64,000 nt of DNA from assembly GCA_964615305.1 (NCBI GenBank), contig CAZTNA010000008.1:62001-126000 (forward strand), in the 5' to 3' direction. The notes under the pieces are model-generated. The model was not told the DNA's origin and made no database searches. It saw only the letters and a list, made by a program, of their open reading frames with translations. A program made the position numbers and the translations under genes. The DNA is from Bog-950 sp964615305 (GTDB lineage Bacteria; Bacteroidota; Bacteroidia; Chitinophagales; LD1). Below are positions 26,127-35,203 of this stretch, piece by piece (within the stretch, counting starts at the first letter, position 1; each line of letters opens with the position of its first letter).

Positions 26127-26480
26127 TTATTCGGGTTGTGCTAAATCATCTAACATCTTGATTATTTCTTCTATGCGCTTTGTGTTAACTGAATAGAAAA
26201 TAAACTTGCCTTCGCGCACAGTAGTTACAACTTCTGCTTTGCGCATAATAGCTAAATGCTGCGAGGTTACCGATTGCTCTAAATCCATAGCATCATAAAT
26301 TTCTGTAACAGTAATTTTCCGTTTCTCTTCCATCATGGCAAGCATGGTCTTGCGAAGAGGGTGATTAAGCGCTCTTAAAGTAAGAGAGGCTCTGCGTAAC
26401 TTACCGAAGTCTAACACAACTTGAACATTACCCTTGGATAACACAAGTTTTTCTTTTCTGAGGTTTGCTTTTGCTGACAT
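26127..26480 (-). CDS. ArsR-type winged-helix regulator (first of a pair)
   Basis: 117 residues with a basic N-terminal extension (MSAKANLRKEKLVLSKGN). The winged helix runs from about residue 35: LRALNHPLRKTMLAMMEE, then MDLEQSVTSQHLAIMRKAEVV and wing TTVREGKFIFYSVN. No cysteines, so not a typical thiol metal sensor. It is paralogous to the next gene but has its own terminator. The neighbours (rhodanese/glpD downstream, tsaB upstream) do not reveal the regulon. Confidence 0.88.
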   Translation of the reverse strand: MSAKANLRKEKLVLSKGNVQVVLDFGKLRRASLTLRALNHPLRKTMLAMMEEKRKITVTEIYDAMDLEQSVTSQHLAIMRKAEVVTTVREGKFIFYSVNTKRIEEIIKMLDDLAQPE

Positions 26481-26575
26481 CTGTTTTGTTTTAGGTAGTA
26501 AAAGAGTAATAATTCTTTGCCATATAATAGAAACAGTGAATGTTTTTTTACTCTTATCTTGAGCAGATAATCACA

Positions 26576-27256
26576 TTACAACTTGGCCAGTTTTGGCATA
26601 AAAGCAAGATGGTATGCGGGTTCAAAGTATGCTACGCTTTCGAACAGCGATGCATTATATTTTTGTTCGGCATCACATGCCATTGCTATGGCGTTGGCGG
26701 GCTGCACCGGCAAAAATACAATTTGCCCGTTGTTAGGTAATAAAGTAAAAAAAGCACTACCAGTTCCACTAATGAGGAGCGGTGAAAATTCAGCAAGTAA
26801 CGGTTGCAAATTTTCGAGTGCTTCGGTGTAAGTAGTTGCTGTCAACTCTTTTCCGTCAGCGTCAAAGAGGCAAAAATAGATGCTGTTCTTTTTGGCTTCA
26901 ACAGTAGCCATGCAATAAGATGGATTTTCAGTAATTTTCGACTGCATTTGACGGTAAACAATCTTTAGCGTGGGAATGGAAATAAGTGGCTTTTTGAGTG
27001 CATAACAAAGCCCTTTAGCTGTGGATACTCCTATACGCAGCCCTGTAAATGAACCGGGCCCTGCGCTTACAGCAACAGCGTCAATTTCCTTGAATGATTT
27101 CTTAGCTTCATCAATGCACTGGTCTATGAGTGTGGTAAGTATGCGAGCATGTGAGTTGATAGAGGTATCTTCCTTATATGCTATTGGTTTGCCGCCTTGT
27201 GACAGACAAACCGAACAAACCGCTGCAGACGTTTCTATATTTAGAATAATGGCCAA
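26576..27256 (-). CDS. tsaB: TsaB, tRNA threonylcarbamoyladenosine biosynthesis protein
   Basis: 226 residues of the ASKHA fold, the inactive partner of TsaD in making t6A37 in tRNAs that read ANN codons. Recognised by ILNIETSAAVCSVCLSQGG at the start and VSAGPGSFTGLRIGVSTAKGL (about 70-90). It ends 2 bases from the stop side of the M28 peptidase gene upstream, so the two are probably cotranscribed. Confidence 0.94.
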   Translation of the reverse strand: MAIILNIETSAAVCSVCLSQGGKPIAYKEDTSINSHARILTTLIDQCIDEAKKSFKEIDAVAVSAGPGSFTGLRIGVSTAKGLCYALKKPLISIPTLKIVYRQMQSKITENPSYCMATVEAKKNSIYFCLFDADGKELTATTYTEALENLQPLLAEFSPLLISGTGSAFFTLLPNNGQIVFLPVQPANAIAMACDAEQKYNASLFESVAYFEPAYHLAFMPKLAKL

Positions 27257-27258
27257 TT

Positions 27259-28476
27259 TTAAAAATTGATTTCACGCTCTAGTGTGTCGTTACCGCGCTT
27301 CACTTTAACCTTAGTTACATCACCTTTCTTAAACAGCGAAAGTGCTTTCATATAGCTCATCATATCAGTAACTTTTGTTTCACCAAGCTGAATTACCACA
27401 TCACCGGTTTTTAGCGCTGCCTTTGCTGCAGGTTTACCATCAGTTACTCCATCAATGCGCATTCCGTCTCCTTCAAATGTGTAATCAGGCATAACACCCA
27501 ACGTTACCGTGAACTTTGGTGTGTTCTCGTTGGAGTCATCTTTAGTTTTAGTGAATCGAATCTTGGGTTGTTCGTTTAAAATTTCGAGCAGGTTTTTAAC
27601 GTAACTAAAAATAGCATCCATCCCAGGGTAGTTAATTTTTCCTTCATCATCGCTCGGCTTATGATAGTCTTTATGTTGCCCGCTGAAGAAATGTAGAACC
27701 GGAATGTTTTTAAGATAAAACGAAGTGTGGTCGCTCGGGCCTACTCCGCTTTCAGAAGTTTTAATACGCAATGGGCTTTCAATCTTTCCTATGGCAACAT
27801 TCCATGCTGGCGAAGTTCCGTTACCATAAATCATCAGTTTGTTAGAATCTAATCGGCCAACCATGTCAAAGTTGAGCATAAAATTAGTGCGGGTAGAGTC
27901 AAATGTAGTGTGTTCAACAAACCATTTGCTGCCGTACAAGCCCAACTCTTCGCCACTGAAGGCAAGAAGCAGATAGTTGTTGTTTTTTAACGAAGACGAT
28001 TTAAGCCAGCGAGCTAATTCTATAATCATGGCTACTCCGCTGGCATTATCATCCGCACCATTATGTATGGCAGGTTCGCCTCGGTAGGCAGAGTGTGCGT
28101 GATCGTCTACTCCCCATCCAAGATGGTCGTAGTGAGCGCCTAATACAATAGTGTGGGGGGCGTGGTTATTAATAAATGCCACAACATTGTTTCCAGAAAT
28201 TTTTTGCTGCGAACTGTCAAGTTTGGGGTTGTAATGAAACTGCTGTAAGTATTTTTTGCTGCTCAGATTTCCTTTTACATTACCAATACCCATTTTCTGA
28301 AACTGCTCAATAATATAGGAGGCAGATTTTCGCTCGTCCTCACTACCTGTCATACGGCCATGTAAACTATCTGAAGCGAGAAATAATATGTGTTGTTTGA
28401 AAGCAGTTGACAGTTGACAGTTGGCTGTTGTCAGTAACAAAAAACAAATGCAAAAAAGAAAACCTTGTATTTTCAT
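27259..28476 (-). CDS. exported M28-family zinc aminopeptidase with PDZ domain
   Basis: 405 residues. Signal peptide within the first 20 residues. The M28 dizinc ligands are complete: His115 in GAHYDHLGWG, bridging Asp142 in NGADDNASGV, Glu176/Glu177 in FSGEELGLYGS, Asp204 in NFDMVGR, His250 in GPSDHTSFY. A C-terminal PDZ domain (about 315-405, DGMRIDGVTDGKPAAKA...GDVVIQLGETKV) may regulate or localise it. Predicted to clip N-terminal residues from peptides in the periplasm or outside. The segment just after the signal peptide (NCQLSTAF) is encoded by what looks like a dispersed repeat. Confidence 0.92.
   Translation of the reverse strand: MKIQGFLFCICFLLLTTANCQLSTAFKQHILFLASDSLHGRMTGSEDERKSASYIIEQFQKMGIGNVKGNLSSKKYLQQFHYNPKLDSSQQKISGNNVVAFINNHAPHTIVLGAHYDHLGWGVDDHAHSAYRGEPAIHNGADDNASGVAMIIELARWLKSSSLKNNNYLLLAFSGEELGLYGSKWFVEHTTFDSTRTNFMLNFDMVGRLDSNKLMIYGNGTSPAWNVAIGKIESPLRIKTSESGVGPSDHTSFYLKNIPVLHFFSGQHKDYHKPSDDEGKINYPGMDAIFSYVKNLLEILNEQPKIRFTKTKDDSNENTPKFTVTLGVMPDYTFEGDGMRIDGVTDGKPAAKAALKTGDVVIQLGETKVTDMMSYMKALSLFKKGDVTKVKVKRGNDTLEREINF
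28404..28434. repeat. REP-like tandem motif inside the M28 peptidase 5' region
   Basis: On the plus strand CAGTTGACAGTTGACAGTTGG is followed by CTGTTGTCAG: direct copies of a 7-base CAGTTGA unit with a partial inverted end. Read on the coding strand it gives the peptide NCQLSTA. Tandem CAACTGT units of this kind are, from memory, dispersed in some Bacteroidota genomes; within this window I see one copy only. Confidence 0.5.
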
Positions 28477-28499
28477 AGAGAAAGATTTGTGATAAAGCC

Positions 28500-29723
28500 C
28501 TACATGTCCAGCAACAAATCAACAGGGTCGGCACCCAACAACATTTTATGCGGGTTTTCTAAAAAATCTTTTACGGTTACCAGAAAACTTACCGACTCTT
28601 TTCCGTCAATAATTCGGTGATCATAACTGAGCGCCACATACATCATAGGACGAACCACCATTTGGCCATCAATTACCATGGGGCGGTCTTGCACTTTATG
28701 CATACCTAAAATGGCTACCTGTGGCGGGTTTATAATAGGTGTGCTCATGAGTGAACCAAATACCCCACCGTTTGATATAGTAAAGGTGCCACCGGTCATT
28801 TCTTCCATGGTTAGTAATCCATCACGACCTTTAATAGCCAGTTCTTTTACTTTTTTCTCAATACCTGCTAACGAAAGCGACTCTGCATTGCGAATAACCG
28901 GAACCACTAAACCTTTGGGAGTAGAAACAGCAATAGATATGTCTGTGTAATCGTGGTACACAATTTCGCCATCTTCTATACTTGCATTTACTGCCGGAAA
29001 TTTTTCGAGTGCCAGACAAACTGCCTTACTGAAAAAACTCATCATGCCCAAACCCACTTCATTCTTTTTCTTGAAGCTTTCGCCATACTTCTCACGTATT
29101 TTGTTGATGGCTGTCATGTCCACTTCATTAAAAGTGGTGAGCATGGCGGTAGAGTTTTTAGAATACACTAAGCGCTCAGAAATAGTTTTGCGCAAGCGGC
29201 TCATTTTTTCTCTGCGTTCACTGCGGCTAAATGCCTCGCGTACCGGCATGTTTGCTTTTTCGCGAACGGCTTTCATGGCATCTTCTTTAGTAATACGGCC
29301 TTTTACTCCTGTGCCTTTTACGTCAGTGGTTTTTACTCCACCCTCATCCAAAATTTTCTTTGCTGCTGGCGCTGGGTGATTGAGTTCCGCTTTCTTGTTC
29401 TGAACTTCAGGCTGTGCAACAGGTAGTTCTTTTTTAACCTCTACGGTTTTCGTTTCTTTTTCCGGTGTTTTTGAAGTAGCCGGTGCTGTGGCTGTTTCAT
29501 CAATATGGCAAATGAGTGCTCCTATTTTCAAATCATCGCCTTCTTTTGCCGCTAGCTTCACAACACCCGAAGCCGGTGAGGGCAACTCCTGCGATGCTTT
29601 GTCAGTTTCAAACTCACAAAGTGGTTGATCAAGGTTTACGTAGTCGCCATCTTTTACCAGCCATCGGCTTAGTGTTACTTCACTAATTGATTCGGCAAGG
29701 GCTGGAACTTTTACTTCTGTCAT
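28500..29723 (-). CDS. sucB: 2-oxoglutarate dehydrogenase E2, dihydrolipoyl succinyltransferase
   Basis: 407 residues. Lipoyl domain at the N-terminus with lipoylated Lys42 in ETDKASQELPSP; an Ala/Pro/Lys-rich linker; the E1/E3-binding domain (about 115-155, HPAPAAKKILDEGG, GTGVKGRITKEDAM); then the acyltransferase core with catalytic His369 in SYDHRIIDGKE. It transfers succinyl groups from the E1 product to coenzyme A in the TCA cycle. It follows sucA by 44 bases on the same strand; E3 is not in the window. Confidence 0.95.
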   Translation of the reverse strand: MTEVKVPALAESISEVTLSRWLVKDGDYVNLDQPLCEFETDKASQELPSPASGVVKLAAKEGDDLKIGALICHIDETATAPATSKTPEKETKTVEVKKELPVAQPEVQNKKAELNHPAPAAKKILDEGGVKTTDVKGTGVKGRITKEDAMKAVREKANMPVREAFSRSERREKMSRLRKTISERLVYSKNSTAMLTTFNEVDMTAINKIREKYGESFKKKNEVGLGMMSFFSKAVCLALEKFPAVNASIEDGEIVYHDYTDISIAVSTPKGLVVPVIRNAESLSLAGIEKKVKELAIKGRDGLLTMEEMTGGTFTISNGGVFGSLMSTPIINPPQVAILGMHKVQDRPMVIDGQMVVRPMMYVALSYDHRIIDGKESVSFLVTVKDFLENPHKMLLGADPVDLLLDM

Positions 29724-29767
29724 GGTGCTGGTAGTTAAATGTTATAGTGTGGGACTAATTTAAGGTA

Positions 29768-32479
29768 TTACTCAAAAGCCCGCTTCAGAATAGTTTCTTG
29801 TTCTTGTATGTGCACTTTCTTAAAACCTGTAGCCGGAGATGCGGAGTTTTTACGTGCAATGCCCCGTATTTGCAGTTTATCATTAAAGCGTGCGTGAATA
29901 AAATACCACGCACCCATGTTTTCTGGTTCTTCCTGTACCCACCACACTTCCGCATTCGGGTGTTTATTAGCCAGTTCAATTATTTTATCCTGAGGAACCG
30001 GGTAAAGTTGTTCTACGCGCGCTATTACTACATCCGTTATTTGGTCTCGTTCTTTTCGTTCAAGCAAATCGTAATAAATTTTTCCGGAACAGAATAAAAT
30101 TTTACGCGCTTTACCTTTTACATCATCTACCAACAACTCTTCAAATTTGCCGCTGGTAATATTTTGTATAGGCGATACGCAACGTGGATGACGCAACAAA
30201 CTCTTGGGGCTCATTATAACCAGCGGCTTACGAAACTCCCAAGCCAACTGTCTGCGTATAGCGTGAAAGAAATTTGCCGGGTCGGTAATGTTTGCCACTA
30301 CCATATTCATTTCGGCACATTGTTGTAAAAATCTTTCGAGACGTGCCGAGGAGTGCTCAGGGCCTTGCCCTTCGTAGCCGTGTGGTAACAGTAACACCAA
30401 CCCTGATTGGCATTGCCATTTACTTTCTGCTGCAGATATAAACTGGTCAATAATAATTTGTGCCCCATTTGTAAAATCACCAAACTGTGCTTCCCAAATT
30501 ACTAAAGGTTGAGGCGAAGGCAACGAATAGCCATATTCGAAACCAAGCACACCATACTCACTCAAATGCGAATTGTGAACAAAGAAACGACCTTGTTTTT
30601 CGCCTTTACCGGCCAAATTACACAGGCGGCAGTATTCCTTGTCTGTGTTTTCGTCAGTGATAACGGCATGGCGATGGGTAAATGTGCCGCGCTTTACATC
30701 TTCTCCTGAAAGGCGTACGTCTTTGCCATCCAACAGGATAGATCCATAAGCCATTAACTCAGCAGCGGCCCAATCAATTTTTTTATCTTCTAAACTCATG
30801 CGTTTACGATCTGCCAGATATTTCTGCACTTTTCTAAGCGGCACAAATCCTTCCGGTATCTGGTTGAGCCCTTCAATTAGCTTGTCGCAGGTAGCTTGAC
30901 TGATAGCGGTATCTGGCGAATTGAAAAAGTCTTCGATTTTAGATATGCGCAGTTTACTCCAGGCTATTTCTGTTTTCTGTTTTTTGTAGGAAAGCGGGTG
31001 TTGTTTCACATTGTCTAACCTAGACTGCAAGTCGTTCCAAAATTCCAGTTCTAACCGCTTTACCATTTCTGCATGAACACTGCCTTCGGCCTCCAGTTTC
31101 TGCGAGTAAACATCGCGCGGGTTTTTATGTTTCTCTATTAATTTGTACATAACCGGTTGTGTAAATTTAGGGTCGTCACTTTCGTTGTGCCCCCATTTAC
31201 GATAACAAACCATGTCAATAAAAATATCTTTGTTGAACTGCTGGCGGTACTCTGCTGCCAATTCACTGGCAAAAACAACGGCCTCTATATCATCGCCATT
31301 TACGTGTAAAACCGGAGCTTCGATAGTAGCTGCAATAGATGTAGAATAATCAGATGAGCGGGCTTCGTCAAAGTCGGTAGTAAAGCCAATTTGGTTGTTG
31401 ATAACAAAGTGAATGGTGCCACCGGAATAGTAGCCATCAAGTTTTGCCATTTGCAACACTTCATAAACAATTCCTTGCCCGGCTACTGCAGCATCGCCAT
31501 GTATCAGTATGGGCAATATTTTATCGAAATCTGACTTGTAGATAGCATCGGCCTTAGCTCTTGCAAAACCTGTAACAATAGGGTTCACCGCTTCTAAGTG
31601 CGATGGGTTGGGCATAAGCTTTAAATATACCGATTGTTCTTCGGCAACCGGATACTGAGATGAAAAACCAAGGTGATATTTCACATCACCATCGCCAAAT
31701 GATGTATCAAATTTTGCATTTCCTTCAAACTCATTAAAAATCTCTTCATAGGTTTTGCCCATCAGGTTGGCAAGCACGTTTAGTCTGCCGCGGTGTGCCA
31801 TACCTATTACCACTTCTTCAACAGTAAATTTTGCACCGGTTCTAATTATAGCGTCAAGGGCTGGAATGGTCGTTTCGCCACCTTCTAACGAAAAACGTTT
31901 TTCGCCTACGTATTTAGTGCCGAGAAATTTTTCGAACACCACTGCTTTGTTGAGCATACGCAGTATGTGCTCTTTCTTTTCAATGGTAAAGTCAACCATT
32001 TTGCCGGCACCCTCTATTCTGCGTCTGAAAAACGCTACTTCATCAGCTAACCGCACATAACCTATTTCGAAACCAATAGTGTGGCAGTAAACGGTTTTTA
32101 GTTTGGTAATAATTTCTTGGAGCGAAGCGTTCGGCAAACCAATTTCGCTGCCTACCTGAAATTTACGTTCTACATCTTTTTCGGTAAGCCCGAAGTTAGC
32201 CAGCTCAAGATTTGCGTGGCGGTCTTTGCGTTTTTTTATCGGGTTGGTGTTTGCTATCAAGTGCCCCTTTCTGCGGTAAGCATCAATAAGCTTGTACACT
32301 TTTAGCTCATCGAGCGATACGGATGCCCCTTGGCCATTATAATTAAGCGTTGCAAAATCGAAACCCTCAAAAAACTTTTTGAATTCGGGGTCTATCGAAG
32401 AGGGGTTTGCCTTAAAGTCAAGATAAAGTGATTCAAGAAATTGGGGGGTAGCATTTGATATAAAACTATACGAGTCCAT
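29768..32479 (-). CDS. sucA: 2-oxoglutarate dehydrogenase E1
   Basis: 903 residues from the ATG at 32479, which begins MDSYSFISNATPQFLESLY, the family's usual N-terminal segment for binding E2. An ATG at 32563 would add 28 residues without family character. ThDP-dependent decarboxylase features: GMAHRGRLNVL, ILIHGDAAVAGQGIVYE, NNQIGFTTDFDEARSS and C-terminal LLPHGYEGQGPEHSSARLERFLQ. It catalyses decarboxylation of 2-oxoglutarate in the TCA cycle complex. Expected operon with sucB. Confidence 0.95.
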   Translation of the reverse strand: MDSYSFISNATPQFLESLYLDFKANPSSIDPEFKKFFEGFDFATLNYNGQGASVSLDELKVYKLIDAYRRKGHLIANTNPIKKRKDRHANLELANFGLTEKDVERKFQVGSEIGLPNASLQEIITKLKTVYCHTIGFEIGYVRLADEVAFFRRRIEGAGKMVDFTIEKKEHILRMLNKAVVFEKFLGTKYVGEKRFSLEGGETTIPALDAIIRTGAKFTVEEVVIGMAHRGRLNVLANLMGKTYEEIFNEFEGNAKFDTSFGDGDVKYHLGFSSQYPVAEEQSVYLKLMPNPSHLEAVNPIVTGFARAKADAIYKSDFDKILPILIHGDAAVAGQGIVYEVLQMAKLDGYYSGGTIHFVINNQIGFTTDFDEARSSDYSTSIAATIEAPVLHVNGDDIEAVVFASELAAEYRQQFNKDIFIDMVCYRKWGHNESDDPKFTQPVMYKLIEKHKNPRDVYSQKLEAEGSVHAEMVKRLELEFWNDLQSRLDNVKQHPLSYKKQKTEIAWSKLRISKIEDFFNSPDTAISQATCDKLIEGLNQIPEGFVPLRKVQKYLADRKRMSLEDKKIDWAAAELMAYGSILLDGKDVRLSGEDVKRGTFTHRHAVITDENTDKEYCRLCNLAGKGEKQGRFFVHNSHLSEYGVLGFEYGYSLPSPQPLVIWEAQFGDFTNGAQIIIDQFISAAESKWQCQSGLVLLLPHGYEGQGPEHSSARLERFLQQCAEMNMVVANITDPANFFHAIRRQLAWEFRKPLVIMSPKSLLRHPRCVSPIQNITSGKFEELLVDDVKGKARKILFCSGKIYYDLLERKERDQITDVVIARVEQLYPVPQDKIIELANKHPNAEVWWVQEEPENMGAWYFIHARFNDKLQIRGIARKNSASPATGFKKVHIQEQETILKRAFE

Positions 32480-32501
32480 GAGCACTATTGAAATTGGAGC
32501 G

Positions 32502-32531
32502 CGAACGTAACGAAAAACTTGGTAGTTGAAA
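32502..32531 (-). promoter_or_regulatory. candidate promoter of sucA-sucB
   Basis: On the minus strand TTTC (32528-32531), an 18-base spacer, then TACGTTCG (32502-32509) followed by CGC; one mismatch in each element to TTTG / TAnnTTTG. The ATG is 23 bases downstream, which also supports the inner start codon of sucA, because an ATG at 32563 would lie upstream of this promoter. Confidence 0.42.
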
Positions 32532-32637
32532 CCGGTTTTCCTGCTTTGCGGCATGCATGGCACCCGCTCTGCTTACTATCATGAAAACACACGATAAGAT
32601 TTTACTCGTATACAAACCACATGGCGACTGTTACAAA

Positions 32638-32668
32638 TTAGCGGGAGTAATCAATTTCTTTATTTTCG
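32638..32668 (+). promoter_or_regulatory. candidate promoter of the PorE-like gene
   Basis: TTAG (32638-32641), a 19-base spacer and TATTTTCG (32661-32668), one mismatch each to the Bacteroidota consensus. The ATG at 32709 is 41 bases downstream. With the sucA promoter it fills the 229-base divergent gap; nothing else was recognised there. Confidence 0.4.
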
Positions 32669-32708
32669 ACCGCACAAGCTATTTTCCCCTTATTACTAAA
32701 CCCTGACT

Positions 32709-35120
32709 ATGAAATTTAGATTTTTACCGCCTGCCTTGCTTTTGATATGTGTGTTGACGGCAAGCCAATTTGCTAAAGCGCAAACCAAAGAAGAACTGCA
32801 AGATCTGATTAACGAACAGTCAACTGCCAAACCGGAAAAACAAAAACCGGCAAAAGAAACTAAGCCGAAAGAAGAGAAAGTAAAACCTGCTAAAGAGGAA
32901 AAAGTAAAGCCACCCAAAGAGGAGAAACCAAAAGCCTCTAACAAGAAAGAAGAACCAAAACCGGCTATGCAGGAAACAAAAAAAGCAGAACCTGCCAAAG
33001 AAGAAAAGCCAAAAGCCGAGAAGAAAAAGGAAGAACCCAAAGCCGAAACAAAACCAGTAACAATTTCAACAGGCAATACTGTCTATGACGAAAAAGGGAA
33101 GGAACTTCCTCAGCCGGAAAGTATTGGATGGCGCAAAAACAAAAAACTAGGAAAGAAGCTAACCGAACGCGGCAGCATAGCCAACGGAGTAACATATTAC
33201 GAAACTGCCTTGGTCAAAAAACCGAAAAAAACTTTCCTGAACCAGAATGTTGCCGATGGATATTTTCAACTGCGAGATTACAACAATGCTAACCGCTACT
33301 ACCGTACGCTGGCCGATTTAGATTCGGTGAAACACAAAAACCCGGCTTCGTTATATCAATATGCCCTGACCGAAAAACTTTTGGGCAATTACGAAAACGC
33401 CAAAGCTCTTTTCAGCAAATTTAGCCGTATAACTAAAGATGACGACAAGCAAGCCGATTTGCGAAAAAACGCCAACCGTGAGCTTCAGGGTTGCGATCTG
33501 GCATTGGCTTATATGACCAATACTGACCTGCCCGAATTTAAAGTTGAATTGATGGGTAAAAACATCAATCAGCCACTGACCGACTTTTCTCCAATGACCA
33601 AAGACGGGCAAACACTCTACTACGGGGCATGGACAGCCGATGATGTGGTGATGGAAAACAAGAAAGAAAAGTATGCTACCTTCTCACGTATTTATGTAAG
33701 TAAGAACAACAACGGCTGGCAAAAAGGCGAAGAAGTAACGGGTGGTGTAAACGACATAAAAGCCCATACCGGCAATGCCGCATTCAGCTCAGACGGAAAT
33801 ATACTTTACTATACCGCTTGCCTGCAAGACGAAATGCAACGTATGCGTTGCGATATTTACAGCAGCAAAAAAACAAATAATGGATGGAGCCAGGGCGAAA
33901 AGCTAAGCGCTAACGTAAATGCAGATGGCGCTACCACCACGCACCCGGCTATAGGTAAAAATGAAGCAGGCGAAGAAGTGCTCTACTTTTCGAGCGATAG
34001 AAACCCCGGTAAAGGCATGGATATTTTTTATGCAAAAATTAATACCGATGGCAGCATTGGCAAATCAAAAAGCGTAGGCCCCTCGGTAAACACCCGAGGC
34101 GATGAAATGACCCCTTCGTTTGATTTTAAAACCAACACACTTTATTTTGCGAGCAATGGAAGAGTTGGCATGGGCGGCACCGATATTTTTAAAACCAATG
34201 CCACAGGGGGTGAATGGGAAGAACCTAAAAACATGGGTTGGCCCATTAACAGCAGCGTTGACGATATGTATTTTAACTGGAGCGAAACCGATGCGCGAGG
34301 CTTTGTAGTAAGTAACCGAACCGGAGGCTTTGCATTAAAAAGCCCCACCTGCTGCGATGATATATACATCGTAGTAAAAACCAAGCTACACTTGGCAGTA
34401 ACCGGATTACTTCAAAACATAAAGAACGGAAACAAACCTGTAGCCAGTGCTCTGGTAACACTTTACGACAAATCTGCCGGCAAAGAGTTAAAAACATTTT
34501 ACGCTACCGATGGCAGCTACTTTTTTGATTTAGAGCCCGAGAAAGAGTACAGTTTAATGGCTCGTAAAAAAGATTTTGAAGAAATGATGCTAAGTGTGTC
34601 AACAATAGGTAAACGAACCAACGACACCATGACGGTTGATTTTCCGTTAATTGAAATTCCACAACCACTTACTCAGGTGGGGCAAAAAATTGGTGTGGTG
34701 TACTGGGAATACGACAAAGACTATTTAACCGATGGTGCGCCCGATACGCTGAAAAATGTGGTGGCTTTTATGGCTGCCCACCCTCAATATGTATTAGAGG
34801 TAGGTTCGCATACAGATGGCAAAGGTGCTGAAGATTACAACATGAAACTTTCGCAGCGAAGAAGCGATGCCGTGTTAAAGTTTTTGGTAAGTAAAAAGGT
34901 GAACAAAATGCGCTTAGAAAGTAAAGCGTATGGCGAAAGCCAGCCCATAGAGTTGAACGAAGACCCTGCGGGTGTTGACAACCCTACGGGCAGAACCAAA
35001 AACCGCAGAACCGAGTTTAAAGTAGTGCGTGAACTTACCGCAGCCGAACTTGAAGCTGAAAAAGCCAGTGAGGAAAAAGCAAAGAAACCCGCTGCAAAAA
35101 CTAAAACACCGGGCAAGTAG
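32709..35120 (+). CDS. porE: PorE-like type IX secretion protein: TPR, beta-propeller, regulatory domain, OmpA
   Basis: 803 residues. Order: signal peptide (to FAKAQ, 24); a Lys/Glu/Pro-rich low-complexity stretch (about 37-115); a TPR-like region (about 140-270, VADGYFQLRDYNNANRYYRTL); and a PD40/WD40 propeller (about 275-570, e.g. DFSPMTKDGQTLYYGAW, EVLYFSSDRNPGKGMDIFYA). A carboxypeptidase regulatory-like domain (about 575-655) and an OmpA peptidoglycan-binding domain (about 680-790, LEVGSHTDGKGAEDYN, GRTKNRRTEFKV) complete it. The TPR-propeller-CRD-OmpA order is that described for PorE of Porphyromonas gingivalis, thought to tether the secretion ring to peptidoglycan. The long charged linker is additional. 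No lipobox cysteine is seen. Several OmpA paralogues share this plan, so the exact name is a family-level call. Confidence 0.82.
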   Translation: MKFRFLPPALLLICVLTASQFAKAQTKEELQDLINEQSTAKPEKQKPAKETKPKEEKVKPAKEEKVKPPKEEKPKASNKKEEPKPAMQETKKAEPAKEEKPKAEKKKEEPKAETKPVTISTGNTVYDEKGKELPQPESIGWRKNKKLGKKLTERGSIANGVTYYETALVKKPKKTFLNQNVADGYFQLRDYNNANRYYRTLADLDSVKHKNPASLYQYALTEKLLGNYENAKALFSKFSRITKDDDKQADLRKNANRELQGCDLALAYMTNTDLPEFKVELMGKNINQPLTDFSPMTKDGQTLYYGAWTADDVVMENKKEKYATFSRIYVSKNNNGWQKGEEVTGGVNDIKAHTGNAAFSSDGNILYYTACLQDEMQRMRCDIYSSKKTNNGWSQGEKLSANVNADGATTTHPAIGKNEAGEEVLYFSSDRNPGKGMDIFYAKINTDGSIGKSKSVGPSVNTRGDEMTPSFDFKTNTLYFASNGRVGMGGTDIFKTNATGGEWEEPKNMGWPINSSVDDMYFNWSETDARGFVVSNRTGGFALKSPTCCDDIYIVVKTKLHLAVTGLLQNIKNGNKPVASALVTLYDKSAGKELKTFYATDGSYFFDLEPEKEYSLMARKKDFEEMMLSVSTIGKRTNDTMTVDFPLIEIPQPLTQVGQKIGVVYWEYDKDYLTDGAPDTLKNVVAFMAAHPQYVLEVGSHTDGKGAEDYNMKLSQRRSDAVLKFLVSKKVNKMRLESKAYGESQPIELNEDPAGVDNPTGRTKNRRTEFKVVRELTAAELEAEKASEEKAKKPAAKTKTPGK
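32817..33062 (+). repeat. region encoding Lys/Glu/Pro-rich tandem motif (KEEKVKPxKEEKPK)
   Basis: About 80 codons near the start of the PorE-like gene repeat short units such as AKETKPKEEKVKPAKEEK and PPKEEKPKA. They are highly charged and Pro-rich and probably form an extended or disordered periplasmic linker between signal peptide and TPR region. Confidence 0.75.
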
Positions 35121-35131
35121 TCGACCTACGT

Positions 35132-35175
35132 AAAACAAAACAGCCCTGCAAAGTTTTGCAGGGCTGTTTTGTTTT
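35132..35175. terminator. bidirectional terminator between the PorE-like gene and the sigma factor gene
   Basis: Two 19-base arms (35132-35150 and 35157-35175) are perfect inverse complements, AAAACAAAACAGCCCTGCA and its reverse, with a 6-base loop. The GC-rich inner stem is flanked by A and T runs on both sides, so it can stop transcription from both convergent genes. Confidence 0.9.
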
Positions 35176-35203
35176 AGATTTTACCGCTGGCAGAAACAAT
35201 AAA

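Noticed and set aside
32480..32563. Longer N-terminus for sucA
   Set aside because: It would place the promoter-like TTTC-N18-TACGTTCG inside the coding region and adds residues without family character.
32696..33195. Open frames on the minus strand rich in Phe and Ser, opposite the PorE-like gene start
   Set aside because: Mirror of the Lys/Glu/Pro codons of the linker; the plus-strand frame has the signal peptide and domains.
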